Positions 1 through 10,262 of a stretch of 64,000 bases of DNA are shown here, piece after piece. The first letter of the stretch is position 1. The number at the start of each line of letters is the position of its first letter. Position numbers and translations under genes: made by a program. This stretch comes from Allomuricauda sp. M10 (lineage in GTDB: Bacteria; Bacteroidota; Bacteroidia; Flavobacteriales; Flavobacteriaceae): positions 1 to 64,000 of the forward strand of contig NZ_JAJGBN010000002.1 of NCBI RefSeq assembly GCF_020782875.1, read 5' to 3'. The notes under the pieces were generated by a model that made no database searches, was not told where the DNA came from, and saw nothing but the letters and a program-made list of their open reading frames with translations.

Positions 1-80
1 CTTGTTCTTCCCGAAAAAAAATCGGCCTTATCGACCAATCCTCCTTCCGAAAACGCCCTGCCTCATCAGCTAAGCGGGTG

Positions 81-111
81 CAAATATAAGAACGTTATTC
101 CGACTCCACAA
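81..111 (-). promoter_or_regulatory. Leftward Bacteroidota promoter reading out of the window
   Basis: On the minus strand TTG (109-111) is followed after exactly 20 nt by TATATTTG (81-88). This fits the Bacteroidota sigma-A consensus TTG-N19..21-TAnnTTTG fully. Transcription would run toward position 1, so bases 1-75 are the leader of a gene that lies mostly outside the window. No convincing start codon for that gene is visible here. Bases 112-201 are AT-rich and show nothing else. Confidence 0.7.
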
Positions 112-201
112 AATGTTTGAGCATATTTTTTTTGAAAAAAAATCGTCAAAATCTTAACCGCTTGTTTTTCAATATCCATTAGAAAATATTCCTCTAAAAA
201 A

Positions 202-2253
202 TTATGAGAAAAAATTCCAGACGAGTCCAAACCTAATCACAAAATCGCGATAAGGATAGTTTGGAGCCGAGTAATAATTAGGTTCAGAAAAGAGGGAATT
301 TAGATGTTCTGCCTTAAAATAAATTCGGGTCTGGCGAATTTTGGCATTGATGAAAACATCCAACAATGGATATCCGCCCAATTCTTCATTGTTCTGAATA
401 TAGAATTCGCCCAACAATGGATTATAGGCATTCATATTATAGGAGGTGAAATATTTAAAAGTTACCCCGGTTTGCACAAACATGGCCTTTTTGAACACAT
501 CACTGGAAAAGTACAAGGTATTGCGAGTGACCAATTCCGGCAAATTGAGCACTTGGCTATCCTGCGTGACATCTTGGTACATGACCGTGTTCATAAGGGC
601 CCATTTTCGCCATTTAAGCTCCTTGGTGTATTTGACCTTTAGGTGATTGATGGTCGAAGTCTCCTGAAAGGGTTTTACAAATGCAGTTTCCTGCGCGTTA
701 TCAATCTGATCCTGGGTGGCGGTGGAGGCGAAATAGGTATAATTATCAATAGCACTATATTCAGCCTCCAATAATCCCAACCATTTGGAATCAAATCCGA
801 AGGAAATGTTCTGAATGCTTACGTTGTCAAAAGTGTCATTGTTCTGCCAGTTAAAGTTTCGATAATCACTTTGGTAGAGCAGAAAGTTGAAATCCGGCAT
901 GCGGGATGATGCATGAATGGCACCTGTTACCGAGTTGTTCTCGTTCAATTGATATTTGGCCATAGCATCAAAATTATTCCCGGTAAGATCACCTACCACC
1001 GTATAATTGACATTACCACTAAGCGATAACGGTCCTATTTTATTGGAATAGGTACCGCCAACGGATATTTCTTCCCCTTGTAACTTGTTCTGGATGGTAC
1101 CTTCGTCCGTGATCAATACACTATTAAAGTAGTAGTTGTAGTTGAAAAGGCTGACGTTTCCTGCCAACTTGCCCAACGTTCTATTGGAAAACTGAATGGT
1201 CCCTTTATTGAACATGGTCTTCAACCTTGCCCTATCTTCAATAGGCACCAAAAATGGATCTTCACCCAAGGCATCATTTTGGGCCGTTTGTCTAAAATCG
1301 TACATTTTGGTTTCATATCCGAATTCATGACCAATGGCCAATGAGGTGGGATCGGTGTCCGTGGAATCCTTTTTATGGTTCACCAATTTATAGCGTTGTT
1401 CCAAAACATACCGCTTACCCAATATTCGGTTGCGCGCATTGGTGTAGAGCAGGTCTATTTTGGCACGATCCTGAAAATCACCGGTCACATCGTCCTCAAA
1501 CTGAGTTCTATCTTCCAACCCACCACTTTCCTGATCTTCCAATTCCTGGGCAGCAATATGACCCCTTACATCATAACGACCATTTTCCGTTACATAATTA
1601 AAGGTAACCCTGAACTTACCATCCTGGGCCTGTTCATACCTATATTTACCCAAGGACCTAAAACCTGTATATGCAACGGAGGCATTAAATCTTTTGGACA
1701 TATTAAAGGTAAGCAGTGCGTCCAAGAACTGTCCCTGCTCCATAGTGGTCTTGAACATAAGTTCCGTCATGGGCGTGGGCACATTGTAGTATTTGATATC
1801 CTCCTTTTCAGCATAGCCAACGTTTTTTGCTGTGGCACCTATACTTGGATAATAAGAAACGTGCGAAAAATCCTTTCCCAATTCATTGTACTGTTGCCCC
1901 ATATTGGCAAAGGGCATCAGTTCAAAATCATCGGCCCGTAAATAATTGTATTTGTATTCCTTCCTTATAGTAAGTGTGGTATCTAAATATGTAGTGTCCC
2001 TTAGGTAGGAAATGATTTTGTAGTCCTTGATCGTAATCGAGTCCTTTTTTTGGGGTTTTAAGGGGGTTTTGGCATTTCGAGCCTTCTTAGACCTCAGGGA
2101 ATCCTTTGTAATAGAGTCAATTTGTTTGACCCCCAGTACATCGGAATGTTCTAATTTCAAAGAATCATTAGTCTTTGCTGGTGGCAACGAATCCTGTTGT
2201 GCGAAAATGGCCGGGGCCACAAAAAAGAATAGGGCAACAAATAAAAATCTCAT
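202..2253 (-). CDS. Putative outer-membrane porin (Porin_10-like), 683 aa
   Basis: A secreted protein: MRFLFVALFFFVAPAIFA is a signal peptide followed by Q (FAQ cleavage). A Ser/Lys/Asp-rich segment then precedes a long run of alternating polar and aromatic residues, as expected for outer-membrane beta strands. The C-terminus reads FVIRFGLVWNFFS, with the terminal aromatic residues usual for barrel proteins. It resembles the 'putative porin' family of Bacteroidota; this is recalled family knowledge. A longer reading from TTG at 2274 is possible, but that TTG lies in the TAnnTTTG promoter element, so I chose the ATG at 2253. Its substrate cannot be told. It runs the same way as the SusC/SusD genes but is cut off from them by a terminator. 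Confidence 0.75.
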   Translation of the reverse strand: MRFLFVALFFFVAPAIFAQQDSLPPAKTNDSLKLEHSDVLGVKQIDSITKDSLRSKKARNAKTPLKPQKKDSITIKDYKIISYLRDTTYLDTTLTIRKEYKYNYLRADDFELMPFANMGQQYNELGKDFSHVSYYPSIGATAKNVGYAEKEDIKYYNVPTPMTELMFKTTMEQGQFLDALLTFNMSKRFNASVAYTGFRSLGKYRYEQAQDGKFRVTFNYVTENGRYDVRGHIAAQELEDQESGGLEDRTQFEDDVTGDFQDRAKIDLLYTNARNRILGKRYVLEQRYKLVNHKKDSTDTDPTSLAIGHEFGYETKMYDFRQTAQNDALGEDPFLVPIEDRARLKTMFNKGTIQFSNRTLGKLAGNVSLFNYNYYFNSVLITDEGTIQNKLQGEEISVGGTYSNKIGPLSLSGNVNYTVVGDLTGNNFDAMAKYQLNENNSVTGAIHASSRMPDFNFLLYQSDYRNFNWQNNDTFDNVSIQNISFGFDSKWLGLLEAEYSAIDNYTYFASTATQDQIDNAQETAFVKPFQETSTINHLKVKYTKELKWRKWALMNTVMYQDVTQDSQVLNLPELVTRNTLYFSSDVFKKAMFVQTGVTFKYFTSYNMNAYNPLLGEFYIQNNEELGGYPLLDVFINAKIRQTRIYFKAEHLNSLFSEPNYYSAPNYPYRDFVIRFGLVWNFFS

Positions 2254-2271
2254 TCTTTTATATTGGTCTGG

Positions 2272-2279
2272 CAAAGGTA
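2272..2279 (-). promoter_or_regulatory. -7 element TACCTTTG of the porin gene
   Basis: TACCTTTG on the minus strand matches TAnnTTTG and stands 18 nt before the ATG at 2253, implying a very short leader. No clear TTG is present at the expected -33 spacing, so only the -7 half is supported. Confidence 0.45.
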
Positions 2280-2315
2280 AAAAGTTTTGTTTCTAAAGAA
2301 ATGTGAAAACTCGGC

Positions 2316-2345
2316 GAATAAAAAACCCCTGCAATGCAGGGGTTT
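2316..2345 (-). terminator. Rho-independent terminator after susD
   Basis: A perfect 10-bp stem (2323-2332 with 2336-2345, AAACCCCTGC type) has a 3-nt loop. On the minus strand it is followed by a run of six T. It lies 34 nt beyond the susD stop and ends the susC-susD transcript before the porin promoter. Confidence 0.85.
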
Positions 2346-2378
2346 CGTTACTATATTCAAATAATTAAAGGCTAGGCA

Positions 2379-3761
2379 TTAATAGCCGTCGTTCTGTACC
2401 ATGTTGGAGTTGGCGTTGATCTCCCCAATTGGGATAGGGTACGCAAACAAGTCGTTAGGATAAGTTAAAGTTCCCAGACTATTCTGGGTGGAGCCCCAAT
2501 AAGGTACTGTCTCACCGGTTCTCATTAAATCATCAAAACGGAAACCTTCGAACATAAGTTCTTTTCTACGTTCGTTAAGGATATCGTCCTTGGTCACACT
2601 TCCATACGGAGTCGCTCCTCGGTTATTGGCTATCAAATTGATCTGTGTAAGTGCATCGCCACCTGTTTCCAACAATGCCTCAGCATAGTTTAGAATTACT
2701 TCTTCATATCTGAACAATGGAATATTATCTGACCCAGTTGCCGTATCAGGGTATTTACCCATGTTACGCAAGCGTGTTCCACCATCTTGGTAACCCAAAA
2801 TATCTTTACGCACATCGCCATCTTCAAAAAGGTCGATTACAGTACTTACCACTTGAAGGTCTCCATAGCCACCTGGAGCATCAGCTGGGTAGCGATAAAT
2901 ATAAGACAATGCATTTGAGCCTTGGTTATCGGCACCACTGAAGGCAAGCTCGAACAATACGTTTGAACCACCGTCTGTAGCCCAACTACTTACAAAGGAT
3001 CCGGCCCCGATTACAGAATACAATCCTGAATCTATTACGGCCTCAGAAGCTGTAACCGCCCTACTCCAGTCTCCAAAGTAAACAGCAACCCTGGCCTCAA
3101 GGGCCTTGGCTACATATTTGGAAACAATGGTCTTAGAGGAATCATAACTGGCATCCATCATATCGAATGCAGTTTGCAAGTCGCTATAAATAGCCGCTTT
3201 CACTTCATCCACAGTGTTTCTAGGAGGAAAAAGGTCCTCTCCTTTGAACTCGGTTACGATAGGTACACCAAGGTTTCCACCTGCATGCTGTTGTCCAAAA
3301 ACGCGTAGAAGATCATAATGGGCAAGCGCGCGAAGAATCAACGCCGCACCTTGAAGGTGCTCACCATAAGCCTGATCACCTTCCAATGTGGTTACATCGG
3401 TATTGATGACGATATTGGCATTGGCAATCACTTCATAGGCTTCTTCCCACATAAAACCTGTGTTTGCATTATACTGGTATTCCCCTTGTGTGGTAAACCT
3501 ACCTGAGTTACCGTTGGAGAAACAGTTGTCCGAACGTACTTCATTCGTTGCGATCATATCGCGACCATAATAACCTGAGCCTGTCAGTGTATTGTGCGCT
3601 CCCTTCAAAATACTATAAAGGTTGTCCACCTTGGTCACACTACCCTCCACACTCTTGTTCTGAGACAGGGTAGGTTCAAGGCTGTCCGCTGTACAGGATC
3701 CCAAAATAAGACCTGCGGCAGCCACTACAGCCATATTAAATTTGTTAAATATTCTTTTCAT
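2379..3761 (-). CDS. SusD/RagB-family nutrient-binding lipoprotein, 460 aa
   Basis: A cell-surface lipoprotein that works as the lid of a SusC transporter. The lipobox ILGSC gives the lipidated Cys23, and acidic/polar residues follow it. The helical TPR-like SusD body is visible (NEVRSDN, GAALILRALAHYDLLRVFGQ), as is the C-terminal family signature LNERRKELMFEGFRFDDLMR. It ends in YPNDLFAYPIP, a usual SusD terminus. It lies 10 nt downstream of the susC gene on the same strand and is surely co-transcribed. No glycosidase, sulfatase or regulator adjoins the pair, so the substrate is unknown. Length is normal to slightly short for the family. Confidence 0.93.
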   Translation of the reverse strand: MKRIFNKFNMAVVAAAGLILGSCTADSLEPTLSQNKSVEGSVTKVDNLYSILKGAHNTLTGSGYYGRDMIATNEVRSDNCFSNGNSGRFTTQGEYQYNANTGFMWEEAYEVIANANIVINTDVTTLEGDQAYGEHLQGAALILRALAHYDLLRVFGQQHAGGNLGVPIVTEFKGEDLFPPRNTVDEVKAAIYSDLQTAFDMMDASYDSSKTIVSKYVAKALEARVAVYFGDWSRAVTASEAVIDSGLYSVIGAGSFVSSWATDGGSNVLFELAFSGADNQGSNALSYIYRYPADAPGGYGDLQVVSTVIDLFEDGDVRKDILGYQDGGTRLRNMGKYPDTATGSDNIPLFRYEEVILNYAEALLETGGDALTQINLIANNRGATPYGSVTKDDILNERRKELMFEGFRFDDLMRTGETVPYWGSTQNSLGTLTYPNDLFAYPIPIGEINANSNMVQNDGY

Positions 3762-3771
3762 CTTCTTTTTC

Positions 3772-6700
3772 TTAGAAATTTATGTTTACACCTAGAGAAA
3801 TTGATCGAGATGGAGGAGTTTCAAGTCCTGTTTCCCCTGGATCCACAGTACCATTTTGGCTATCGATATCAACTTCTGGATCGAACAACAAATTGTCGTC
3901 CTTCACCCAAGTCAACAGATTGTTACCTCTTAGGAATATACTCAATTTGGTCAAACCAATGCTTTCCAAAGCCTTAGAAGGCACATCATAACCCACAGTT
4001 ACAGCCCTCAAACGCATAAAATCTGCATCGTAAAGGTATTTTGAGTGTCTCTGCCATGGCGTTGCAGAAGTAGTGAACTTTCCATTTCTGGCAATATCAC
4101 CAGGCTGCTGCCATCTGTCCAACAATGAGGTGTAACCATTGAAGGCCAATATTGGATATGCATTAGGCTGGTTCAAATACAAGTGCCATCCTTCATACAC
4201 TTTATGTCCTCCAGCGTAGTAACCGGTAGCATTCAAGAAAAACCCTTTATACTTAAAGTTCAAGTTAAGACCTGCTGTTGTGGTAGGAACGGCATTGCCT
4301 CCTTGGAACACGGCCTCGGCTTCATTAAAATTGGTAGTAGTGGCGCCATCAACACCATTAACATACCATTCTTCAACACCTGTATCTGGGTTAACTCCTG
4401 CCCAAGTTGGCATGTACCAAGCATAAGCTGGGTGACCTGTTTCAATCCTGGTTCTTACAGTGGTAATGGTTCTTTCCTCACCATTTGGATCTACCGGGAG
4501 TTTGGTGATCTCGTTTTTCACATGCGACAAGTTACCACCAATGCTCAAGCTAAGGTCTTCGGTATTGATAACATTGAAATTCAAATCCAACTCAAAACCT
4601 TTGTTGTTCAGCTCACCAATGTTTTGAACTTGGCTTGAAAAACCTGTTGTTCTGGAAAGTGGCACATCCAATAGAAGATCCTTGGAATCCCTATTAAAAT
4701 AGGCCACACTACCACTTACCACGTTTTTGAACAATCCGAAATCCACACCAACATCCAATGTATGGGATGTTTCCCAAGTCAAATCATTGTTACCGAAGGT
4801 ATCCACATACTGCGCACCTTCACCTCCGTAATCGGCAGAGTAACCAAACAGGGATTGATATTGGTTAAGATCGATAAGCGCGTTACCGGTAACACCATAA
4901 GAAGCACGTAATTTAAGTGCATTTACAATGTCTGAATTGGCCAAGAACTCTTCTTTGTTCAGGTTCCAAGCAGCACCAACAGACCAGAAATTACCCCAAC
5001 GATTGTCTTTGCTGAACCTTGAGTTACCTTCCCTTCTATAGGATAGATCCAATACATATTTACTATTGAACGCCGAGTAGTTTAATAATCCCATGTAGGC
5101 GCCAACGTACCAATCACTAAAAGATGAACTAACCCCGGTAGGAGTTCCCAAGTTATCCAAGTTCTGTAGGCCTTCGTCAGCAAAATTCTGACCATCGCCG
5201 CCTAAGAAGTAACGACGATTGGACTGGTATTCCTGAAGTAACTTGAACTTGAAGCTATGGTCCTCGTTCAAGTCAAAATTGTAATCCACATAGTTTTGGA
5301 ACACATAGAACACGTTGGTCCTGTCATATTGACTGGCATCACCACTCGTCGCTTCTCCATAACCATAGGTTGGATTGGAATAGGTTCTGAAATTGTACAA
5401 CTGAAAGTCAACGTTGAAAGTAGAGCCAAAAGTAAATCCTTTAGCAAAATCATAAGTTACGCCATTGTTGGTCACAATACGGGTCAACCTATTTTTGCTA
5501 GAATTGTTCTCTGTCAAATACAATGGGTTTGGCAAAGATCCACCAAAAAGATTGTAGCTTCCATCTTCGTTGTAAGGCAACAATAGAGGTGAAATAAAGT
5601 ATTTCACGGTTCTTGGGCTTTCAAAATAAGCACTTGTTTCCAAGAAAGCATTTTGAAGCATGTGCGAAGCTTGGTTGCTGGATGAGAAAGTAACCTTATC
5701 CGTCAAATCCTTGGAAAAGTTCAAAGACCCAGAGATTCTCTCAAAATCAGAACCAATTACGGTTGCCTCTTGCTGCATATAACCCAAAGATGCGAAGAAA
5801 GTGTGCCCTTCGCCACCTCCAGATGCAGAAAAACTATGTTGTTGAATGATGGCATCCTTATTGGCAACAGCTTGGTCCCATCTTGCTTCTGGACGGCCAT
5901 TGGCATCCCATTCAGCAAAAGGACCGGCAAGAAGGTCAGTCATGGCCTCGTCCTTTGACGTATAGAAACCATCATTAAAATATGCTTCAGCGGCAAGCTC
6001 CAAACGATTGGCTGCCGTCAACGGCACTGGACCAGTGATGGCATCATTTTGAAAACCATAGGTACTGTTGATACTGAATACGGTTTTACCCGCCTTACCA
6101 CTTTTGGTTGTGATCAAAATAACACCGTTAGATCCACGGGCACCATATTGAGCAGTGGCAGAAGCATCTTTAAGAACAGTAATGGACGCAATGTTGTTTT
6201 GATCCAAACCTGCCAATGCAGACAAAGACGAATATGCACCACTGGTACCAACATTTCCATTGGTTACTGGCACACCGTCGATAACGTAAAGTGGGTCGTT
6301 ACCTGCGGTAATGGAACTAATACCCCTAATACGGATATTGGCTACAGAACCTGGAGTTCCCGATGTGGAAGAAACCGTAAGACCGGATACGTTCCCCTGT
6401 AAGGCCTGATCCACGGAAGGCGCAATGATCTCGCCCAATTTTTCAGAATCCACCTTTACGATAGACCCAGTAATGTCAGACCGTTTTTGAGAGGTGTAAC
6501 CTGTTACTACCACCTCTTCCAAGGCTTGGGCATCATCTTCCATATGAACGTTGATACTGCTGGATGCCCCAACGGTCATCTCAACAGTTTTTTGACCTAC
6601 GTAGCTGAAACGCAACACTTGGCCAACAGAAGCGGAAATGGAATAATTTCCATCGAAGTCAGTCTGTGTTCCATTAGTGGTTCCCACTACCACCACTGAA

Positions 6701-6825
6701 ACACCAGGCAATGGCAGTCCGGTTGCATCCGTTACATTACCCGAAATGGTTTTCTCTTGTCCAAAAGAGAAGGACATACACAATACCAAAAAAGGCATGA
6801 GCATGTACAAAAATTTAGTTCTCAT
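3772..6825 (-). CDS. SusC/RagA-family TonB-dependent outer-membrane transporter, 1017 aa
   Basis: Takes up a polymer or oligomer across the outer membrane with TonB energy, paired with the SusD lipoprotein downstream. After a signal peptide ending SFG|Q comes a carboxypeptidase-D-like domain of about 75 residues (GNVTDATGLPLPGVSVVV). Next is the TonB-box-like region EEVVVTGYTSQKRSDITGS, then a plug with the SusC hallmarks GTPGSVANIRIRG, YVIDGVPV and GSNGVILITTKSGK, then the 22-strand barrel ending GVNINF. It starts the operon; the 232 nt up to rnhB carry AT-rich DNA with only a poor promoter match (TAGCCTTG, minus strand). Without a neighbouring enzyme the substrate cannot be assigned. Confidence 0.95.
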   Translation of the reverse strand: MRTKFLYMLMPFLVLCMSFSFGQEKTISGNVTDATGLPLPGVSVVVVGTTNGTQTDFDGNYSISASVGQVLRFSYVGQKTVEMTVGASSSINVHMEDDAQALEEVVVTGYTSQKRSDITGSIVKVDSEKLGEIIAPSVDQALQGNVSGLTVSSTSGTPGSVANIRIRGISSITAGNDPLYVIDGVPVTNGNVGTSGAYSSLSALAGLDQNNIASITVLKDASATAQYGARGSNGVILITTKSGKAGKTVFSINSTYGFQNDAITGPVPLTAANRLELAAEAYFNDGFYTSKDEAMTDLLAGPFAEWDANGRPEARWDQAVANKDAIIQQHSFSASGGGEGHTFFASLGYMQQEATVIGSDFERISGSLNFSKDLTDKVTFSSSNQASHMLQNAFLETSAYFESPRTVKYFISPLLLPYNEDGSYNLFGGSLPNPLYLTENNSSKNRLTRIVTNNGVTYDFAKGFTFGSTFNVDFQLYNFRTYSNPTYGYGEATSGDASQYDRTNVFYVFQNYVDYNFDLNEDHSFKFKLLQEYQSNRRYFLGGDGQNFADEGLQNLDNLGTPTGVSSSFSDWYVGAYMGLLNYSAFNSKYVLDLSYRREGNSRFSKDNRWGNFWSVGAAWNLNKEEFLANSDIVNALKLRASYGVTGNALIDLNQYQSLFGYSADYGGEGAQYVDTFGNNDLTWETSHTLDVGVDFGLFKNVVSGSVAYFNRDSKDLLLDVPLSRTTGFSSQVQNIGELNNKGFELDLNFNVINTEDLSLSIGGNLSHVKNEITKLPVDPNGEERTITTVRTRIETGHPAYAWYMPTWAGVNPDTGVEEWYVNGVDGATTTNFNEAEAVFQGGNAVPTTTAGLNLNFKYKGFFLNATGYYAGGHKVYEGWHLYLNQPNAYPILAFNGYTSLLDRWQQPGDIARNGKFTTSATPWQRHSKYLYDADFMRLRAVTVGYDVPSKALESIGLTKLSIFLRGNNLLTWVKDDNLLFDPEVDIDSQNGTVDPGETGLETPPSRSISLGVNINF

Positions 6826-7057
6826 TTACTATATTTTTTGAATTAGCAAGGCTAAAAATCTTTATAAAAAGTTGAGAAACAAAAAAATTAACAGCCCACA
6901 AGCCAGCGGAATTAACAGTTCGTTAGGTTAAGTTTTGTTAACTTTAACACTCACAAGAAACACAACATTCTGATTTCATGCGTTGTAAGAAAATATTTCA
7001 CATTTATTTAACTTAATTTTCCATTTTAACAGCCTCAGTGTTAAATTTTTAGTCTCC

Positions 7058-7654
7058 ATGTTAAAGTCTTGTTATCGGGACATTTTTGAAGCTGGAACGG
7101 ACGAAGCAGGCCGTGGATGTCTTGCCGGACCCGTCACCGCCGCTGCCATTATACTCCCAGAAGGTTTTAAAAACCCTATCTTGAACGACTCCAAGCAGTT
7201 ATCCGAAGCCAAACGGGATTTCCTCAGACCTATCCTCGAAATGGAATCCATCACCTTTGGGGTATGCCATGTTTTTGAGGATGAAATAGACGAGATCAAC
7301 ATCCTCAACGCCTCCATTTTGGCCATGCACAGAGCCTTGAAATTGATGGCCAAACCACCTTCCTTCATTCTGGTGGACGGCAATCGGTTCAAACCTTATC
7401 ACAACATTGCCCATGAATGTATCGTGAAGGGCGATTCCAAATTCATGAGTATTGCAGCAGCTTCCGTTTTGGCCAAAACCCATCGGGATGAATACATGGA
7501 AAAAATCCATGAAGAATTCCCCATGTACAATTGGAAACAGAACAAAGGTTACCCCACAAAGGAGCACCGAGAGGCCATCAAACAATACGGATTGACGAAA
7601 TACCATCGAAAAAGCTTCAGACAACTCCCCGAACAATTGACACTGGATATTTAA
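7058..7654 (+). CDS. rnhB: Ribonuclease HII
   Basis: Cleaves the RNA strand of RNA-DNA hybrids and removes misincorporated ribonucleotides. The family active site is present: [11 protein letters not shown] gives Asp15 and Glu16, LVDGN gives Asp107, and a downstream Asp (THRDEY) completes the metal site. [17 protein letters not shown] is the typical type-2 signature. Length (198 aa) is normal. The ATG at 7058 puts the DEAGRG motif about 14 residues in, as expected. The next gene begins 29 nt downstream on the same strand. Confidence 0.95.
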   Translation: MLKSCYRDIFEAGTDEAGRGCLAGPVTAAAIILPEGFKNPILNDSKQLSEAKRDFLRPILEMESITFGVCHVFEDEIDEINILNASILAMHRALKLMAKPPSFILVDGNRFKPYHNIAHECIVKGDSKFMSIAAASVLAKTHRDEYMEKIHEEFPMYNWKQNKGYPTKEHREAIKQYGLTKYHRKSFRQLPEQLTLDI

Positions 7655-7683
7655 AAATCCTAACTTTGTTTCAAACTTCGACC

Positions 7684-10143
7684 ATGAGACAAAAGCTGTT
7701 GTTCTGTTTGCTCACTCTTTTTATACTGGTATCGTGCACCAATGAGGTAAAGACCAAAGCCACGTTACTGGACCAACTCCCCCCCAACCCATCATTGATC
7801 TTAAAAATCAACAATCTCACCAATTTAAGGAGCGAGTTGAAAAACAATGCTTTTTTGGAAAAAATGAAAGGCCTGGCCAACCTGACAAATATCCTTGACA
7901 AGTTAAAGGGAATGGAATCCCTATCTAGTGAATCTACCTGCTTATTGGCCGTTTATGAAGTGGGCAAGGACTCCTATGATTTTGTTTTGATCACCAATAC
8001 AAAACCAGAGCTATTTAATATTGAGGACGTGGCCAACAAAACAGTGGAAACGCTTACTTACCAAGGCTCCCAAATCACTAAATATAGCCTAGACAGTGTA
8101 GAGATTTACAGTTTGTCTCGCGATAAAGTAATGGTCTTCAGCTCTTCCAACCTGCTTGTGGAAAATATAATCAGGGCCAAAGAGGAAAATCCGATCGACC
8201 CTACTTTGAGAAAATTATATGAGGCGGCACCATCCAAGAAATCGGCCACCTTGTTCCTAAATTTGACCACTTCTCCATCCATATTATCTTTTGCTACATC
8301 TGCGGATGAAAAAGCGAGTCCCCTAGCAGAATGGGTTTCCCTTGATTTTACGGCCAATTCCGATCAAGTGAACCTTACCGGGATAGCCATGGCGCCCGAT
8401 TCCACCAAAAACTTCATCAACCTGTTCAAGGGTACAAATCCACTGACCAATAAAACCCCTCAATTTGCGCCGCTCAATGCCCAAGCGGTGGTGTCGTACA
8501 CTTTTGATGACTACCAAGTTTTCGCCAAAAACCAGAACACCTATTTAGATAGAACTAAACCAGTGGACACTTTGTTCAATACCATTGAGGAAATTGGCAT
8601 CATCTACTTGAACAATCAAAAAGCGGTCCTTTTGAATTCTTATGGTACCGAGAGCCTCTACAATTATATGGACACCCATAAAACCGGTTCCGAATCTTAT
8701 CAAAGCAGTGAGATCATGGAACTACCCGATAAAAATTTCATCACCTCAAGCTTCAACCCTTTGGTCAAAGATTTTGAGTCGAATTATTGCACCATTCTGG
8801 AAAACAGCTTTATCTATTCACAGGACAAGGAAACACTCCAGACCATAATCAGCAATTACAAAAGCACCTCTTCCTTTATCAATTCGCCCGTTTACATGAC
8901 CGCGAAGACCCCTTTGGCCAGTGAGTCCAGCGTACTTTTTGTAGCTGATGGTTCCGGCATCCAATATTTCGCGGAAAAGGAACTTGCTCCGGAAGTCTTT
9001 CAATCCATTCAAAAAAATGATCTGGACAATCAGGCTTTTGCTTCGCAATTGGTGGCTGATAATGATTTTGCCCACTTCAACATGCTGGTTTCCAAAATTG
9101 GAAAAACCCAGGAAAGCAATTCGGTTTCGCCACTTTTCACTTTGGAACTGGATACCGATTTAGCCATAGACCCCCAATTTGTGACCAACCACAGGACCAA
9201 AGAACAAGAGATTGTGGTGCAGGACCAAAACAATGTACTGTACCTTATCTCTACCGATGGAAAGGTTTTATGGACCAAACAACTCGAAGGGAGGATTCAA
9301 CCCCCTATTCAACAAGTGGACATATACAAAAACGGAAGGTTACAACTCGCCTTTTGCACCAATGACCAATTCATGCTAGTAGATCGTAATGGAGAGGATG
9401 TTCCACCTTTCAAGATCGATTTTGAAGGAGGCAACCTTAATCCGCTGGCTGTCTTTGATTATGAGGGCAAAAAAGATTACCGCTTTGTAATCACCCAGGG
9501 CCGCAAAGTATTCATGTACAACAACCAAGGGAAAATTGTGAGCGGCTTTACATTTAAAGAAGCACCGAGCAATATTGTTGGGGTCCCCCAGCATTTTAGG
9601 GTAAGCAACAAGGATTATCTCGTTTTCAAACTGGAGGACAATACCCTTAAAATTTTGCATAGGACCGGTAGCGATAGAATCAAAGTGGCAGAAAAAATCG
9701 ATTTTTCCAACAACGAAGTCTTCCTGTATAAGAACAAGTTTTCTTTGACCAATAAAACTGGGGTGCTGCATCAAATCGACACCAACGGAAAATTGACCGC
9801 GACCAACTTCAACCTGAACAAAGACCACGGTATGTATGCCACCAGCAATACGTTGGTGTTCATGGATGATAACATATTAACAATCAAGGGAAGAAAGGCG
9901 GAATTGGACCTTGGCGTGTACACCAAACCTAAGATTTTCTACATCAATGATAAGATCTATGTAAGCGTGACCGATATTCAGAACCAGCAGATTTACCTCT
10001 TTGACAGTCAGGCCAAACCCATTCCCAATTTTCCGGTATTTGGCAGTTCGTTGATCGACCTGACGGATATGGACAATGACAAAAATTTGGAATTGGTGGC
10101 CAAGGATCAGGACAACTCTTTGATCGTTTACAAATTGAATTGA
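7684..10143 (+). CDS. Lipoprotein with C-terminal beta-propeller-like repeats, 819 aa
   Basis: Function unknown. The reading frame is open from 7531 inside rnhB, but MRQKLLFCLLTLFILVSC, a clean lipoprotein signal with Cys18, begins at the ATG at 7684, which I take as the start. The first half is a globular region reminiscent of DUF3352-type proteins (PPNPSLILKINNLTNL near the N-terminus). The last 300 residues hold PQQ/WD-like blade motifs such as NNVLYLISTDGKVLW, QFMLVDRNG, KVFMYNNQGKIV and QIYLFDSQAKPIPNFP. This suggests an envelope protein with a propeller. It lies directly after rnhB and may share its transcript. Confidence 0.7.
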   Translation: MRQKLLFCLLTLFILVSCTNEVKTKATLLDQLPPNPSLILKINNLTNLRSELKNNAFLEKMKGLANLTNILDKLKGMESLSSESTCLLAVYEVGKDSYDFVLITNTKPELFNIEDVANKTVETLTYQGSQITKYSLDSVEIYSLSRDKVMVFSSSNLLVENIIRAKEENPIDPTLRKLYEAAPSKKSATLFLNLTTSPSILSFATSADEKASPLAEWVSLDFTANSDQVNLTGIAMAPDSTKNFINLFKGTNPLTNKTPQFAPLNAQAVVSYTFDDYQVFAKNQNTYLDRTKPVDTLFNTIEEIGIIYLNNQKAVLLNSYGTESLYNYMDTHKTGSESYQSSEIMELPDKNFITSSFNPLVKDFESNYCTILENSFIYSQDKETLQTIISNYKSTSSFINSPVYMTAKTPLASESSVLFVADGSGIQYFAEKELAPEVFQSIQKNDLDNQAFASQLVADNDFAHFNMLVSKIGKTQESNSVSPLFTLELDTDLAIDPQFVTNHRTKEQEIVVQDQNNVLYLISTDGKVLWTKQLEGRIQPPIQQVDIYKNGRLQLAFCTNDQFMLVDRNGEDVPPFKIDFEGGNLNPLAVFDYEGKKDYRFVITQGRKVFMYNNQGKIVSGFTFKEAPSNIVGVPQHFRVSNKDYLVFKLEDNTLKILHRTGSDRIKVAEKIDFSNNEVFLYKNKFSLTNKTGVLHQIDTNGKLTATNFNLNKDHGMYATSNTLVFMDDNILTIKGRKAELDLGVYTKPKIFYINDKIYVSVTDIQNQQIYLFDSQAKPIPNFPVFGSSLIDLTDMDNDKNLELVAKDQDNSLIVYKLN

Positions 10144-10262
10144 CCCTTGGTTACGACCTATACAATTCTGGGTGCAGGTCATACATTTTCATTTAGTGCC
10201 AGTACATGATTTTGGTAGTTTCGGTAGCATTGCTTTTTCGATACAAACCAAAACACACTAAA

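Noticed and set aside
1..201. tRNA or rRNA gene at the left edge
   Set aside because: A leftward promoter is clear, but no cloverleaf or conserved RNA sequence could be found in the remaining 75 nt.
2253..2274. A seven-codon longer N-terminus of the porin from TTG at 2274
   Set aside because: The TTG is part of the promoter element TACCTTTG, and a perfect signal peptide begins at the ATG at 2253.
2379..6825. Polysaccharide utilisation locus around SusC/SusD
   Set aside because: No glycosidase, lyase, sulfatase or PUL regulator is adjacent; only the transporter pair is supported. The GH3 gene is over 20 kb away.
7531..7683. Upstream extension of the 819-aa lipoprotein gene inside rnhB
   Set aside because: These residues are the out-of-frame shadow of rnhB; the lipoprotein signal starts at 7684.
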